From: an uncultured Alphaproteobacteria bacterium
GTDB lineage: Bacteria > Pseudomonadota > Alphaproteobacteria > RF32 > CAG-239
NCBI GenBank assembly: GCA_902464275.1
Contig: CABQIK010000013.1
Coordinates: 1 to 46,566, forward strand
DNA length: 46,566 bases
Direction: 5' to 3'
This document shows positions 30,584 to 38,889 of this stretch, piece after piece; position 1 is the stretch's first letter; every line of letters begins with the position of its first letter. The notes under the pieces are model-generated. The model saw only the letters and a program-made list of their open reading frames with translations. It made no database searches and was not told the DNA's origin. The translations under genes were made by a program, and so were the position numbers.

Positions 30584-31663
30584 TTACAATTCGCCGACAT
30601 ACATTCCCAAGTCATGCGCCGCTTTAACATGGGCGCTGTTTTTATCTAAAAGCGAAGTGCCGCATGCCACAACTTTTTCCAGCGGATACGATTCTATTTT
30701 GCCGTTTGAAAAACCAACCATCAAATCGGTTTTACCTTCGGCAAGCAAAGCCACCGCTTTAGCGCCGAATACTGATGCCAAAACACGGTCAAACGCAGTC
30801 GGGTTGCCGGAACGTTGAACATGCCCCAAACGAGTAACGCGGGTTTGAAATCCATGATATTTATTGTTTAAGGCGTGGCTCAGATATTCGCCGATACCGC
30901 CGTTGATTTTTTCGCCTACTAAATTTTGCGCGGCTGACACCTGCTCGCCGGTTTCGGTTTTAACTCCTTCTGAAACCACGATAATAGCATGCGTGCGTCC
31001 GCTCTTTTTAACTGCTTCAAGCTTGGCGATAACGCCGTCAATGGTATACGGAATTTCCGGCACCAAGCAAACATCGGCAAAACCTGCCAAAGCTGACTGA
31101 ATAGCCAAATGTCCGGCATCGCGACCCATAACTTCCAAAATCAAAGCGCGGTGATGTGAGCGAGCGGTTGTTTCCAAGCTGTCCAAGGCATCGGCGCAAA
31201 CTTGGCAAGCAGTGTCAAAGCCGACTGAATACTGCGTCATCGGAGTATCGTTATCAATCGTCTTCGGAATGCCGATCATTTTAACACCGGCATTCCGACA
31301 ATAATTGCTTACAATATTCATACTGCCGTCACCGCCGACAACCACAACGGCGTCAAGCCCGAGCTCTTTAACGCCCTCGCCGAAACGACGAGACATTTCA
31401 GCCTGCGAATCCATTTTAACACCTTTGTTTAATGAACCCAAATATGAGCCGGCAATCCGCGGCCACGGAGTATCGGCAAAATTTTGCACCGTGAGAATTT
31501 CATACGAAAGCGGACGTTCGGTCAAGCCGTCCGTGCCGTCATGAATCCCGTAAACTATCCAACCTTTTTTATCGGCTGCTTTAACAACTGCTGAAATAAC
31601 CGCATTAAGGCCGGCGCAGTCGCCGCCGCTGGTCAAAACACCGATTTTTTTAATTTCACTCAT
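30584..31663 (-). CDS. pfkA: 6-phosphofructokinase
   Basis: A 359-residue PfkA-family enzyme of glycolysis. Motifs: GVLTSGGDCAGLNA at the N-terminus, VVVGGDGS (G110-S114), PKTIDNDT (133-140), MGRDAGHLA and RVTRLGHVQRSGNPTAFDR. Gly at the position equivalent to E. coli Gly104 favours ATP over PPi, while Lys at the position of E. coli Gly124 (PKTIDND) is the residue seen in PPi enzymes and in mixed-type ATP enzymes. ATP use is the better guess. ggaga precedes the ATG. Monocistronic. Confidence 0.93.
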   Translation of the reverse strand: MSEIKKIGVLTSGGDCAGLNAVISAVVKAADKKGWIVYGIHDGTDGLTERPLSYEILTVQNFADTPWPRIAGSYLGSLNKGVKMDSQAEMSRRFGEGVKELGLDAVVVVGGDGSMNIVSNYCRNAGVKMIGIPKTIDNDTPMTQYSVGFDTACQVCADALDSLETTARSHHRALILEVMGRDAGHLAIQSALAGFADVCLVPEIPYTIDGVIAKLEAVKKSGRTHAIIVVSEGVKTETGEQVSAAQNLVGEKINGGIGEYLSHALNNKYHGFQTRVTRLGHVQRSGNPTAFDRVLASVFGAKAVALLAEGKTDLMVGFSNGKIESYPLEKVVACGTSLLDKNSAHVKAAHDLGMYVGEL

Positions 31664-31800
31664 AAATATTCTCCATTATATTCTTTAGTGGTTGATTTTT
31701 ACCTCATATTGTTGTATAATCTCATACATATTTTATAAAGATATTTCCAGTAAAAAAATTAACTTGTACTAACTTTTTTATTTAAAGGACGATAAAATTT

Positions 31801-32013
31801 ATGATGAACAACGATAACTATGGCAAACTCCGTCAACAACTGTGTGAATTAAAGCTTGAGGAGCGCCGTGTTTGTTCGGACATTTCCGCACTGGTTAAAA
31901 AAAACCAGACTATTGATTTTTACAAGGCTCAGCAATTAAATAAAATGCGCACCGGTCTTAAAAGCAAAATCAAAACCGTAGAATCGCGCATTATGCCCAA
32001 TATTATTGCCTAA
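31801..32013 (+). CDS. DUF465/YdcH-family small protein
   Basis: A 70-residue helical hairpin protein. The C-terminal block LNKMRTGLKSKIKTVESRIMPNIIA matches the family ending (-RLEDQL-PDIIA type), and the N-terminal half is the usual leucine/charged helix. Function unknown. The start could be either of two adjacent ATGs. aagga lies upstream. Confidence 0.75.
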   Translation: MMNNDNYGKLRQQLCELKLEERRVCSDISALVKKNQTIDFYKAQQLNKMRTGLKSKIKTVESRIMPNIIA

Positions 32014-32123
32014 CGCCTTACTGGGTACAGTTTTTTAGCGGATTTTTCTTGCATTTTAAGAATCGGTATGCTAAAAGGCTCTAAATTGTTTTAACTTTAG
32101 AAATCTGAAAAGAGGTGATTTAA

Positions 32124-32330
32124 GTGGTTCAAGTTACTGTTATCGGTAATGATGTTGCTCAGTCGTTAAAAGTATTAAAGAAAAAAATGCAGCGCGAAGG
32201 CATTTTTCGTGAAATGAAATTGCGCCGTTGTCATGAAAAAAACGCTGAAAAGAAGGCACGCCGCAAAGCTGAAGCTGTTCGTCGCGCCAGAAAGCAACTG
32301 CGTAAACGCTTAGATACTGAAGGATTCTAG
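32124..32330 (+). CDS. rpsU: Ribosomal protein S21
   Basis: A 68-residue basic protein. VTVIGNDVAQSLKVLKKKMQREGIFREMKLRR is the bS21 core (in parts: VIGNDVAQSLKVLKKKMQRE, GIFREMKLRR), with a basic helical tail ending RKRLDTEGF. GTG start at 32124 with agaggtg upstream. Located on the 30S platform near the anti-Shine-Dalgarno sequence. Confidence 0.95.
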   Translation: MVQVTVIGNDVAQSLKVLKKKMQREGIFREMKLRRCHEKNAEKKARRKAEAVRRARKQLRKRLDTEGF

Positions 32331-32350
32331 TTTCACTTTAATTCTTTAAC

Positions 32351-32378
32351 AAGCCTCCCGATGGGGAGGCTTTATTTT
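32351..32378 (+). terminator. Rho-independent terminator of rpsU
   Basis: A 9-bp stem aagcctccc/gggaggctt with a 4-nt loop, followed by tatttttt. Confidence 0.85.
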
Positions 32379-32465
32379 TTTGTACAAATCATATTGACTT
32401 TTTGTACAAACGGCGTACCCTATAAGCCTATATTTAATTTTTATGTTTAATTAAATAAAAAAACA

Positions 32466-32969
32466 ATGACATTCACATTCAAAAGAAAAGCGTATGACGC
32501 GCTCGGAAAAGAAAACTTTTTCTCCGCATCGTCATCCGCGGCCTTTCTGGCAAAGTCTAGTTATGGCAAAAGAAAGCAATGGTTGGCAGAAATTCAAAGC
32601 GGCAAAGGCAAATACTACGCCACCTCGCTTGAAAATGACGTCAGTCACTATCGGCGCAACAACTTCCGCCTGCTGAGCAAAATTCAGGTTGAAGAAATGA
32701 TTCCCGCCATCGTCAACAACAAAATCAGAAGATACGCAACGCTTCTGTTTTGGCTGCATGACGAAAAATTGTGTATTGCCAAGCGCGATACCATGTTAAA
32801 TGTTGCCAACCGCCTGGAAGATGAAATCATCAATGACGAGAGCACCCTCGCCGATTCTGATGACATTCGCCGCTTCCTGACCGTCGGCATTTTGTACGGT
32901 GACAAAAATCACCTGTACACCATGGAAACCATTGAAAATTTTGACCGCGTATGCCAAGCGGTTAAATAA
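32466..32969 (+). CDS. Unknown 167-aa protein
   Basis: Family not recognised. Soluble, helical, basic in the first half (MTFTFKRKAYDALGKENFF, SYGKRKQWLAEIQ) and acidic later (LEDEIINDESTLADSDDIRR). It has Trp and Tyr spread along the chain and no membrane helix. No strong ribosome binding sequence precedes the ATG. Terminator directly after. Confidence 0.65.
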   Translation: MTFTFKRKAYDALGKENFFSASSSAAFLAKSSYGKRKQWLAEIQSGKGKYYATSLENDVSHYRRNNFRLLSKIQVEEMIPAIVNNKIRRYATLLFWLHDEKLCIAKRDTMLNVANRLEDEIINDESTLADSDDIRRFLTVGILYGDKNHLYTMETIENFDRVCQAVK

Positions 32970-32983
32970 AACTTCTGAAAAGT

Positions 32984-33012
32984 AAAGCTCCCGTTTCGGG
33001 AGCTTTTTTTTA
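32984..33012. terminator. Rho-independent terminator
   Basis: A 10-bp stem aaagctcccg/cgggagcttt followed by T residues. Located between convergent genes. Confidence 0.8.
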
Positions 33013-33024
33013 CTGAAAAAAACA

Positions 33025-33813
33025 TTATGCTTTTTTGCGGGCTTTTTTAACCGTTTGCTTTGCCGGTTTAAGCGATTCGTTATGCTCCGCAACACGGCAC
33101 TCCGGCGCAACCTCATTCAGCAGCTCGCGCCGCACAATTTCATCAATCACGCTCATCAAAAAGCTGATAAGCAGCAAGAACGAAATCAGCAGATATGAAA
33201 CAAAAAACAGCCACGAGTGCGGAAAAACCGCCATAACCGGACGCGCCAGCTCTGAAGCCCAACCGTCAAGCGTAAAAATTTGCAACAAAGCAAACAATGA
33301 GGCGCCCAAAGTTGAAAATTCAATAAACACACCGCCGAACAAGCTTACGCCGATAATGGCAAACACGTATGTTACCATCGCAAATACCAAAAACGCCGCC
33401 AAAAAATTAGGGAGCAGCGCGCCCAAAACCGCCAAGATTCGTTTTAACTTTGAAAAGCGGTCAATATATTTTAACAAACGGAACAAACGGAAAGTTCTTA
33501 ACACAATAAAATAGCTTGCAAAAGAAAATGATGAAACGGCAATTACCGTAAAATCAAACACGTTCCATTTTGAGTTAAAAAACTTATGCCCGTACACATA
33601 AAGTTTAAGCGCCATTTCTACAATAAAAATACCCATGCACAAACGGTCAAGCACAAACAAAACATTGCCGAGCGCCGCCTCAAAATAATCAGATGTCATT
33701 AACCCGAAAACAAGCGCGTCCAAGCAAATCAATGACATAATAAACAAATCAAAGTTTTTGCTCTCAACAAAGTTTTTGGCATTTTCGCGATTCTTATTAA
33801 TATTTTCAATCAT
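33025..33813 (-). CDS. Voltage-gated ion channel, BacNav-like
   Basis: A 262-residue six-helix ion-transport protein. The voltage sensor S4 is VLRTFRLFRLLKYIDR with charges at R106, R109, R112 and K115 spaced by three. The pore helix and filter are LQIFTLDGWASELARPVM (T181-L-D183-G184-W185), aligned with TLESWAS of NaChBac. Two filter positions differ: Asp replaces the selectivity Glu, and Gly replaces Ser. A basic C-terminal tail (KPAKQTVKKARKKA) follows S6. Four subunits would form the channel in the inner membrane. It lies 22 bp downstream of the prepilin peptidase gene on the same strand. Confidence 0.88.
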   Translation of the reverse strand: MIENINKNRENAKNFVESKNFDLFIMSLICLDALVFGLMTSDYFEAALGNVLFVLDRLCMGIFIVEMALKLYVYGHKFFNSKWNVFDFTVIAVSSFSFASYFIVLRTFRLFRLLKYIDRFSKLKRILAVLGALLPNFLAAFLVFAMVTYVFAIIGVSLFGGVFIEFSTLGASLFALLQIFTLDGWASELARPVMAVFPHSWLFFVSYLLISFLLLISFLMSVIDEIVRRELLNEVAPECRVAEHNESLKPAKQTVKKARKKA

Positions 33814-33835
33814 AACCCGCCCCTATTGTTAAAGT

Positions 33836-34537
33836 TTATAAATACATAATAAACTGCCAACCGAAAAATACAAGTATTAATGTGGCAATTACAATGGCCG
33901 GTCCGAAAGCGCCCGCGCGTTGACGCTTAGCAAGAGAAAACAGAGCAAACACCACGCATGAAATTAAAATTACGTACGGAACCATGGCCAAACCTAACCA
34001 CGCGCCGACCGCCGCAAGCAGTTTAATATCGCCGCCGCCAAACGCGTCAGGGTGTTTTTTAATTAAAAACAGCGTGGCGATAATCGGCAGAATATAACCC
34101 GCCAAAGCTCCCAAAGCGCTCATTACGGCATAATAACCGCAATCGGGCAGCGCCATGGCTGAAAAGGCAAAGCCGAGCATTAACAGTGGCACGGTTAACA
34201 CATCAGGCAACAGTAAAATACGCTCGTCAATTTCATATAACAGCAGCAAAATCCAAATCAGCGGCATAAACCAACCGGCAATATTCGGAAACGACAAATA
34301 CGCCAAATAGCTGAGCGCGGCGCACACAATGCCCCATCCGATGGAGCGCATGCGGTATTTATCCATAAGCTTTTGATATTGCGCCGATTGCGCGCGTTTG
34401 GTTTTAGCCACCCGTTTAACCGGCCAAACCAACCGATAAAGCGCGTAAGCCGCGGTCGCCGGCATAAACTTGGCAAAGCGCCGCGCCATATACGGAATAA
34501 GCAGCCCGAAAATAAAACCCGATAAAGCGTAAAGCAT
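33836..34537 (-). CDS. Prepilin peptidase (A24 family), lacking the N-terminal methylase domain
   Basis: A 233-residue membrane protein. The two catalytic aspartates are recognisable: the first in YEIDERILLLPDVLTVPL, the second in GGGDIKLLAAVGAWLG (the G-GD motif). About seven hydrophobic helices. The zinc-binding CxxC pairs of the bifunctional PilD/GspO N-terminal domain are absent; in their place is a basic region (RLVWPVKRVAKTKRAQS). It is the only candidate in the window for processing the three pilin-like proteins. Probable operon with the downstream channel gene. Divergent from rplY. Confidence 0.85.
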   Translation of the reverse strand: MLYALSGFIFGLLIPYMARRFAKFMPATAAYALYRLVWPVKRVAKTKRAQSAQYQKLMDKYRMRSIGWGIVCAALSYLAYLSFPNIAGWFMPLIWILLLLYEIDERILLLPDVLTVPLLMLGFAFSAMALPDCGYYAVMSALGALAGYILPIIATLFLIKKHPDAFGGGDIKLLAAVGAWLGLAMVPYVILISCVVFALFSLAKRQRAGAFGPAIVIATLILVFFGWQFIMYL

Positions 34538-34589
34538 AATTTTTCTCCTTCTTTTTGCTCAAATTTAGCGCTGAAAGGTTAAAAATCAC

Positions 34590-34660
34590 TTGAAATATAA
34601 AAAATAAAGTTGTAATAATGCTTTACTTTAACGGCACCCCTGGAGGTCGTTAAAGTTTTT
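34590..34660 (+). promoter_or_regulatory. rplY promoter and leader hairpin
   Basis: TTGAAA (34590-34595), a 17-bp spacer and TAATAA (34613-34618) would start transcription near 34625. That is exactly where a perfect 9-bp stem begins: ACTTTAACG (34625-34633) with CGTTAAAGT (34648-34656), a 14-nt GC-rich loop and then a T-run. It has the form of an intrinsic terminator at the very 5' end of the message, so it is a candidate attenuator or 5' stability element. Confidence 0.5.
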
Positions 34661-34687
34661 AATAACAAAAATATAAGGAATTTAAAA

Positions 34688-34978
34688 ATGTCAAACATTA
34701 CATTTAAAGCTTTAAAGCGTGAGAAAGCAGGTAAGGGGGCAGCTCGTGCATGTCGTCGTGAAGGACGTATCCCGGCTGTTATTTACGGCGGAAAGAAAGA
34801 CCCGATTTTGGTAAGTCTTGACCCGGTTGAGTTGGAAAAAGCTCTTAATTTGTCTGATTTTTATGAATCTGAAATCACCGTTGACGTTGACGGCAAAGCA
34901 ACCAAAGTTGTTTGCCAGGACGTTCAATTCCACCCGGTTTCGGATATGCCGATTCACGTTGACTTTTTGCGCAAGTAA
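34688..34978 (+). CDS. rplY: Ribosomal protein L25, short form
   Basis: A 96-residue 5S rRNA-binding protein: REKAGKGAARACRREGRIPAVIYGG, then VDGKATKVVCQDVQFHPVSD and IHVDFLRK (motifs each cut to short parts). Most alphaproteobacterial L25 proteins continue after HVDFLR into a C-terminal CTC/TL5 domain; here the chain stops. aagg precedes the ATG. First gene of rplY-pth-ychF, a common order. Confidence 0.92.
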   Translation: MSNITFKALKREKAGKGAARACRREGRIPAVIYGGKKDPILVSLDPVELEKALNLSDFYESEITVDVDGKATKVVCQDVQFHPVSDMPIHVDFLRK

Positions 34979-34990
34979 GAGGCTTATAAA

Positions 34991-35566
34991 ATGTTTTTAG
35001 TGGTAGGTTTGGGTAACCCCGGAGCTGAATATGCAAACACCCGCCACAACATTGGATTTATGGCGGCTGATGAAATATTCAGCCGCTATAATTTTTCGGC
35101 TTTCAAAAGCAAATTTGACGCCCTTGTTGCCGAAGGGCAAATTGCCGGTGAAAAAGTTTTGCTCTTAAAACCGCAGACGTATATGAATCTTTCCGGCAAT
35201 GCCGTGGTTAAAGCGGCATTATTTTATAAAATTCTGCCTGAAAACGTAATTGTCATTCATGATGACATTGACTTAGCACTCGGTCAGCTCAAAGCCAAAC
35301 GCGGAGGCGGCGCCGGCGGCCACAACGGCTTAAAAAGCATAGATTCGCACATTACGCCGGATTATAACCGGATTCGCATCGGCGTAGGTCACCCTGCCGG
35401 ACGCGGCGCTGAAGTTGCCGATTATGTTTTGGGGCAATTTTCAAAAGCAGATAAACAAATTATTGAGCAAGAGCTTGCCCTTATTCCGGAAGCTCTTGAA
35501 ACACTGATTAAAAACGGCATTGCTTCATGCTCAAACTTTTTGGGCATGGCAGCCAAAAACAAATAG
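34991..35566 (+). CDS. pth: Peptidyl-tRNA hydrolase
   Basis: A 191-residue enzyme that recycles peptidyl-tRNA released from stalled ribosomes. LVVGLGNPGAEYANTRHNIG contains the catalytic His of the family, KPQTYMNLSG and IHDDIDLALG follow, and then GGGAGGHNGLKSI. Normal length. It starts 12 bp after rplY. Confidence 0.96.
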   Translation: MFLVVGLGNPGAEYANTRHNIGFMAADEIFSRYNFSAFKSKFDALVAEGQIAGEKVLLLKPQTYMNLSGNAVVKAALFYKILPENVIVIHDDIDLALGQLKAKRGGGAGGHNGLKSIDSHITPDYNRIRIGVGHPAGRGAEVADYVLGQFSKADKQIIEQELALIPEALETLIKNGIASCSNFLGMAAKNK

Positions 35567-35578
35567 GAGTATTTTAAC

Positions 35579-36691
35579 ATGGGTTTTAACTGCGGCATTG
35601 TCGGATTGCCGAACGTTGGTAAATCAACGCTGTTTAACGCGTTAACGCAAACCATTGCGGCACAAGCGGCCAATTTCCCGTTTTGCACCATAGAACCGAA
35701 CACCGGACGAGTCGCCGTTCCCGATTCGCGCCTTGATAAACTTGCTGAAATTGTTAAACCCAAAAACATTGTTCCGACTCAGCTTGAATTTGTTGATATT
35801 GCGGGTTTGGTTAAAGGCGCTTCCAAAGGCGAAGGCTTAGGCAACCAATTTTTGGCCAACATTCGTGAAACTGATGCCATTATTCATGTTCTGCGCTGTT
35901 TTGAAGATGATAATATCACCCACGTTGAAGGCTCGGTTGACCCGATTCGCGATGCCGAAATTGTTGAAACCGAACTGATGATTGCTGATTTGGAATCGTT
36001 GGAAAAACGCTTTGAACAGGTTAAGAAAAAAGGACAAACCGGCGGTGACAAAGAGGCCAAAATCTGCGCCGCGGTTATGGAACCGATAATCAACGCCCTG
36101 CGTGAGGGCAAACCGGCGCGCGTTGCCGCTCCGGATCCGGCAGAAAAAGATGCTTGGAAACAATATAAAATGCTGCAGTTGCTTACTTCAAAACCGGTTT
36201 TGTATGTGTGCAATGTTGATGAAAGTTCGGCAGCCTCCGGTAATAAATTTTCTGACGCCGTGTTAAAAAAAGCCGCGGCTGAAAATGCCAAAGCGGTTAT
36301 TATTTCGGCTGAGATAGAATCAGAAGTTGCTCAACTTGACTCTGAATCGGAAAAGAAAGAATTTTTAGAAAGTTTGGGCTTGGCTGAAACCGGTTTGGCC
36401 AAAATTATTCGCGCCGGATATGAGCTTTTAGGTTTGCAAACCTATTTTACCGCCGGACCGAAAGAAGTTCGCGCCTGGACATTTTTAAAAGGCTACAAAG
36501 CCCCGCAATGCGCCGGAATTATTCATACAGACTTTGAACGCGGTTTTATTCGCGCTGAAACCATATCTTATGATGACTATGTTCGTTTAGGCGGCGAGCA
36601 GGCTTGCAAAGAGGCCGGCAAAATCCGTTCTGAAGGCAAAGATTATGTTGTGCAAGACGGCGACATCATGACCTTTTTATTTAACGTATAA
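35579..36691 (+). CDS. ychF: Ribosome-associated ATPase YchF
   Basis: A 370-residue Obg-family protein. The P-loop is GLPNVGKSTLFNALT and the G3 region is DIAGLVKGASKGEGLGN. The NKxD specificity motif is altered to VCNVDE, as expected for YchF, which prefers ATP. The C-terminal TGS domain ends SYDDYVRLGG and DYVVQDGDIMTFLFNV. aggag precedes the ATG. Last in the rplY-pth-ychF operon. Confidence 0.96.
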   Translation: MGFNCGIVGLPNVGKSTLFNALTQTIAAQAANFPFCTIEPNTGRVAVPDSRLDKLAEIVKPKNIVPTQLEFVDIAGLVKGASKGEGLGNQFLANIRETDAIIHVLRCFEDDNITHVEGSVDPIRDAEIVETELMIADLESLEKRFEQVKKKGQTGGDKEAKICAAVMEPIINALREGKPARVAAPDPAEKDAWKQYKMLQLLTSKPVLYVCNVDESSAASGNKFSDAVLKKAAAENAKAVIISAEIESEVAQLDSESEKKEFLESLGLAETGLAKIIRAGYELLGLQTYFTAGPKEVRAWTFLKGYKAPQCAGIIHTDFERGFIRAETISYDDYVRLGGEQACKEAGKIRSEGKDYVVQDGDIMTFLFNV

Positions 36692-36711
36692 AATTGTTCC
36701 GATACTAACAA

Positions 36712-36745
36712 AAAACCCCGTCAGATTAATTTCTGAGGGGGTTTT
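36712..36745. terminator. Rho-independent terminator of ychF
   Basis: Arms aaaaccccgtcaga and tctgagggggtttt, pairing with one bulge, followed by T residues. Confidence 0.7.
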
Positions 36746-36757
36746 CGTTAAGAGCCT

Positions 36758-37261
36758 TTACTCTTCAAGTTCTTCACGCAAGATAAAGCGATTGTCACCG
36801 TCATCTTTCGTGTACACCAGAGTGATGTCTTTATACGGGGTCACCTCATGACGACGGCGGCAATGTGATTGCGAAGCCTGTTGATACGGATATTTGCCAA
36901 TGCCGCGATACGGTAAAATATCCCTCACCGCTTCCGACATAATTTCCCATCTGCCCCACGGCGCGGGGTCAATCACCGATACGCCTTTTTCAGGATGCTC
37001 CGGCATAACAACCACCAACAGCTCTTCCGAGTCGGTATCGCCGCGCAGATTAGCAACTATATTGCTCGCCGCTTCTATCACATAAAAGAACAAAGTCTTG
37101 TGACAATCTTCAGGCTTAAAGCTCCCGTATCCAACCCTGAGTTCATCACCGGTCGGCGGAATAACCCAGTCACAAAATGCCGATTTCATGAGCTCCGCGG
37201 CCTGATTAGCTGTCAGCAACTTGGAGGCATAAGCCTGCTTTTCTTCAATAGATGTATTCAT
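36758..37261 (-). CDS. Unknown 167-aa protein
   Basis: Family not recognised. Acidic soluble protein (SIEEKQAYASKLL, GDTDSEELLVVVMPEHPEKG, FILREELEE) with conserved-looking PAPWGRWEIM and two Trp. No ribosome binding sequence is evident before the ATG. It lies downstream of another unknown gene on the same strand, with a hairpin between. Confidence 0.6.
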   Translation of the reverse strand: MNTSIEEKQAYASKLLTANQAAELMKSAFCDWVIPPTGDELRVGYGSFKPEDCHKTLFFYVIEAASNIVANLRGDTDSEELLVVVMPEHPEKGVSVIDPAPWGRWEIMSEAVRDILPYRGIGKYPYQQASQSHCRRRHEVTPYKDITLVYTKDDGDNRFILREELEE

Positions 37262-37338
37262 AAAGATAAAAAATTAATTATAGTTTTACTTAGCCCGCGA
37301 TTATACGCATCCGACATTTTTTGTCAATAAAAATAGAA

Positions 37339-37367
37339 AATCCCGCGCAATTTTATTACGCGGGATT
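37339..37367. terminator. Hairpin terminator
   Basis: A 9-bp stem aatcccgcg/cgcgggatt with an 11-nt loop, placed just after the stop of the minus-strand gene at 37385. On that strand it is followed by ttttctattttt. Confidence 0.7.
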
Positions 37368-37384
37368 CAGTTATGATTACTCAG

Positions 37385-38350
37385 CTACTCAGTGGCGCCA
37401 AGAAGATAGTAAGCCAAACGTGAGCTCCTTACCTGCCCTTCAATAGCAAAGGCATCATAATTTTGCTCACCGATGAGCTCTTTTATCGCACTTTTGCGGC
37501 GATAAATACCGCACTCCAACTCATGAGCCATATCCGGCTCAAGGTATTCTTCGCCGTCAGCGATTGCCTTGGCGGCTCTTAGTGCGGCAACCGCTCTCTC
37601 TACATCGTCCTTGTTGGCGATGAGAGATGCTATTTTCCATGGCACACCAGCCGCATCTGCCAAAGCTTTGGTCTTAAGGTAGTAGGCGCGTTTTTCCGCC
37701 TTTTCCCCCTCAATATTCACTTCCTTGACGCTGTAGCTGTCAAAGAAGTTACCACCGTTATAGCAGTTGGCATGGACTGTGACGTCAAAGACCTTATCGC
37801 CTTTTTGGATGCGATAAATATAGTCCTTATATCCGGTACCGGTCCAGCGGCTCTGGCTTCGCGTTGAGAGGCATTTGTCCCAACGACCTATCTCTCTCAT
37901 AAGATTGAGAGAGATGTTAACGGAATAAATTCCGTGCTCCCGAGCCCAAGCGCGCTCCTCAAAGAAGCGATCTGCCTCTTCCTGCCCATGCAAGAAGATA
38001 TATTGCTCATCTTCCGTCCCTTCCGGGAACAGATAACGAAAGATGACTTTTATCTCTGTCAGACCTAATTCTTTATTGGAACACAAAGCCTTATCAAAGA
38101 CTTCGGGCTGCTCAATAATCTCAACCTGCTTACGCTCATAAGAGCGGCTACGGAGCCAAAGGACACGGCCGTCAAACAGCGTGACTTTAAAGTCACAACC
38201 GGTCGTCCACATGGAGTAACTGTGGCCGCCCATTCTGCTGTCATAAAGATTTCCAGCCTCAACTGCAACGATGTACTCATCATACTTTTTCATAACTGTT
38301 TTTGTTTTTATACCGTTGGCAATCACTGCAATGTTTTGTAAAATTTCCAT
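37385..38350 (-). CDS. Unknown 321-aa protein
   Basis: Family not recognised. The start is uncertain: 38350 (MEILQNIAVIANGIKTKTVM) is the first ATG, an upstream GTG at 38413 is in frame, and neither has a clear ribosome binding sequence. The protein is mixed alpha/beta with aromatic-rich segments (GGHSYSMWTTGCDFKVTLFDG, in parts GGHSYSMWTTG and CDFKVTLFDG), CYNGGNFFDSYSVKEV and an Arg/Ala-rich helix (RAVAALRAAKAIADGEEYL). No membrane helix. G+C content looks higher than in its neighbours, especially the Fic gene. Confidence 0.6.
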   Translation of the reverse strand: MEILQNIAVIANGIKTKTVMKKYDEYIVAVEAGNLYDSRMGGHSYSMWTTGCDFKVTLFDGRVLWLRSRSYERKQVEIIEQPEVFDKALCSNKELGLTEIKVIFRYLFPEGTEDEQYIFLHGQEEADRFFEERAWAREHGIYSVNISLNLMREIGRWDKCLSTRSQSRWTGTGYKDYIYRIQKGDKVFDVTVHANCYNGGNFFDSYSVKEVNIEGEKAEKRAYYLKTKALADAAGVPWKIASLIANKDDVERAVAALRAAKAIADGEEYLEPDMAHELECGIYRRKSAIKELIGEQNYDAFAIEGQVRSSRLAYYLLGATE

Positions 38351-38889
38351 CAAGTTAACTTTTTTCAAAAATCGGTCAATGCGTAAAGCAAAGGGAACAA
38401 CCAAACAGACCACACCTATCGGAGCGTCCGGACTCGCAGTAAAACGTCCTTAATCAGTTGAAACCGAACACCAAATTTTATCAAAAGCTATTAAATGACT
38501 TCCATTAAACCAAACATAACCTGCAGCTATGCCTCCAGTTGTTAGTTAATTTATAAATAATTTCATTCACTTATATTTATAGCATAAAATTCTTTTCCTC
38601 GCAACAAAATTCCTTTTCTTTCTCCTATAACAACGGAGCTTATACATTAAAGGGACAATAAACAAAGTATATGTTACAATGTTTAAAAATCCGCTCTTTA
38701 TATAGGCTGATTGTAACAAGTAGGCATTTTTCAGTAGAAACACACTCTCAACTTTTGACACTCGTATGTTAAAGGTTGGATGTAAAAGTTTTTGACGTTA
38801 ACGACAATTTATTTTTACAACCTTATTTACAATTTTAATTAGGTTAACATTTTGAAATTTATATTTTTCATATTTTCAAACTGTAAAAC
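38351..38889. other. Intergenic region, no gene seen
   Basis: About 540 bp of increasingly A/T-rich DNA between the unknown gene and the Fic gene. A 64-codon frame at 38567-38761 (minus) has only a GTG start and no ribosome binding sequence, so it is not called. No repeats of the families described elsewhere are visible. Confidence 0.45.

Noticed and set aside
36758..38350. Toxin-antitoxin pair
   Set aside because: The two unknown proteins are too large (167 and about 321 aa), are separated by a terminator-like hairpin, and show no known toxin or antitoxin motif.
38567..38761. 64-codon frame on the minus strand
   Set aside because: GTG start without ribosome binding sequence, odd composition, and no neighbour on the same transcript.
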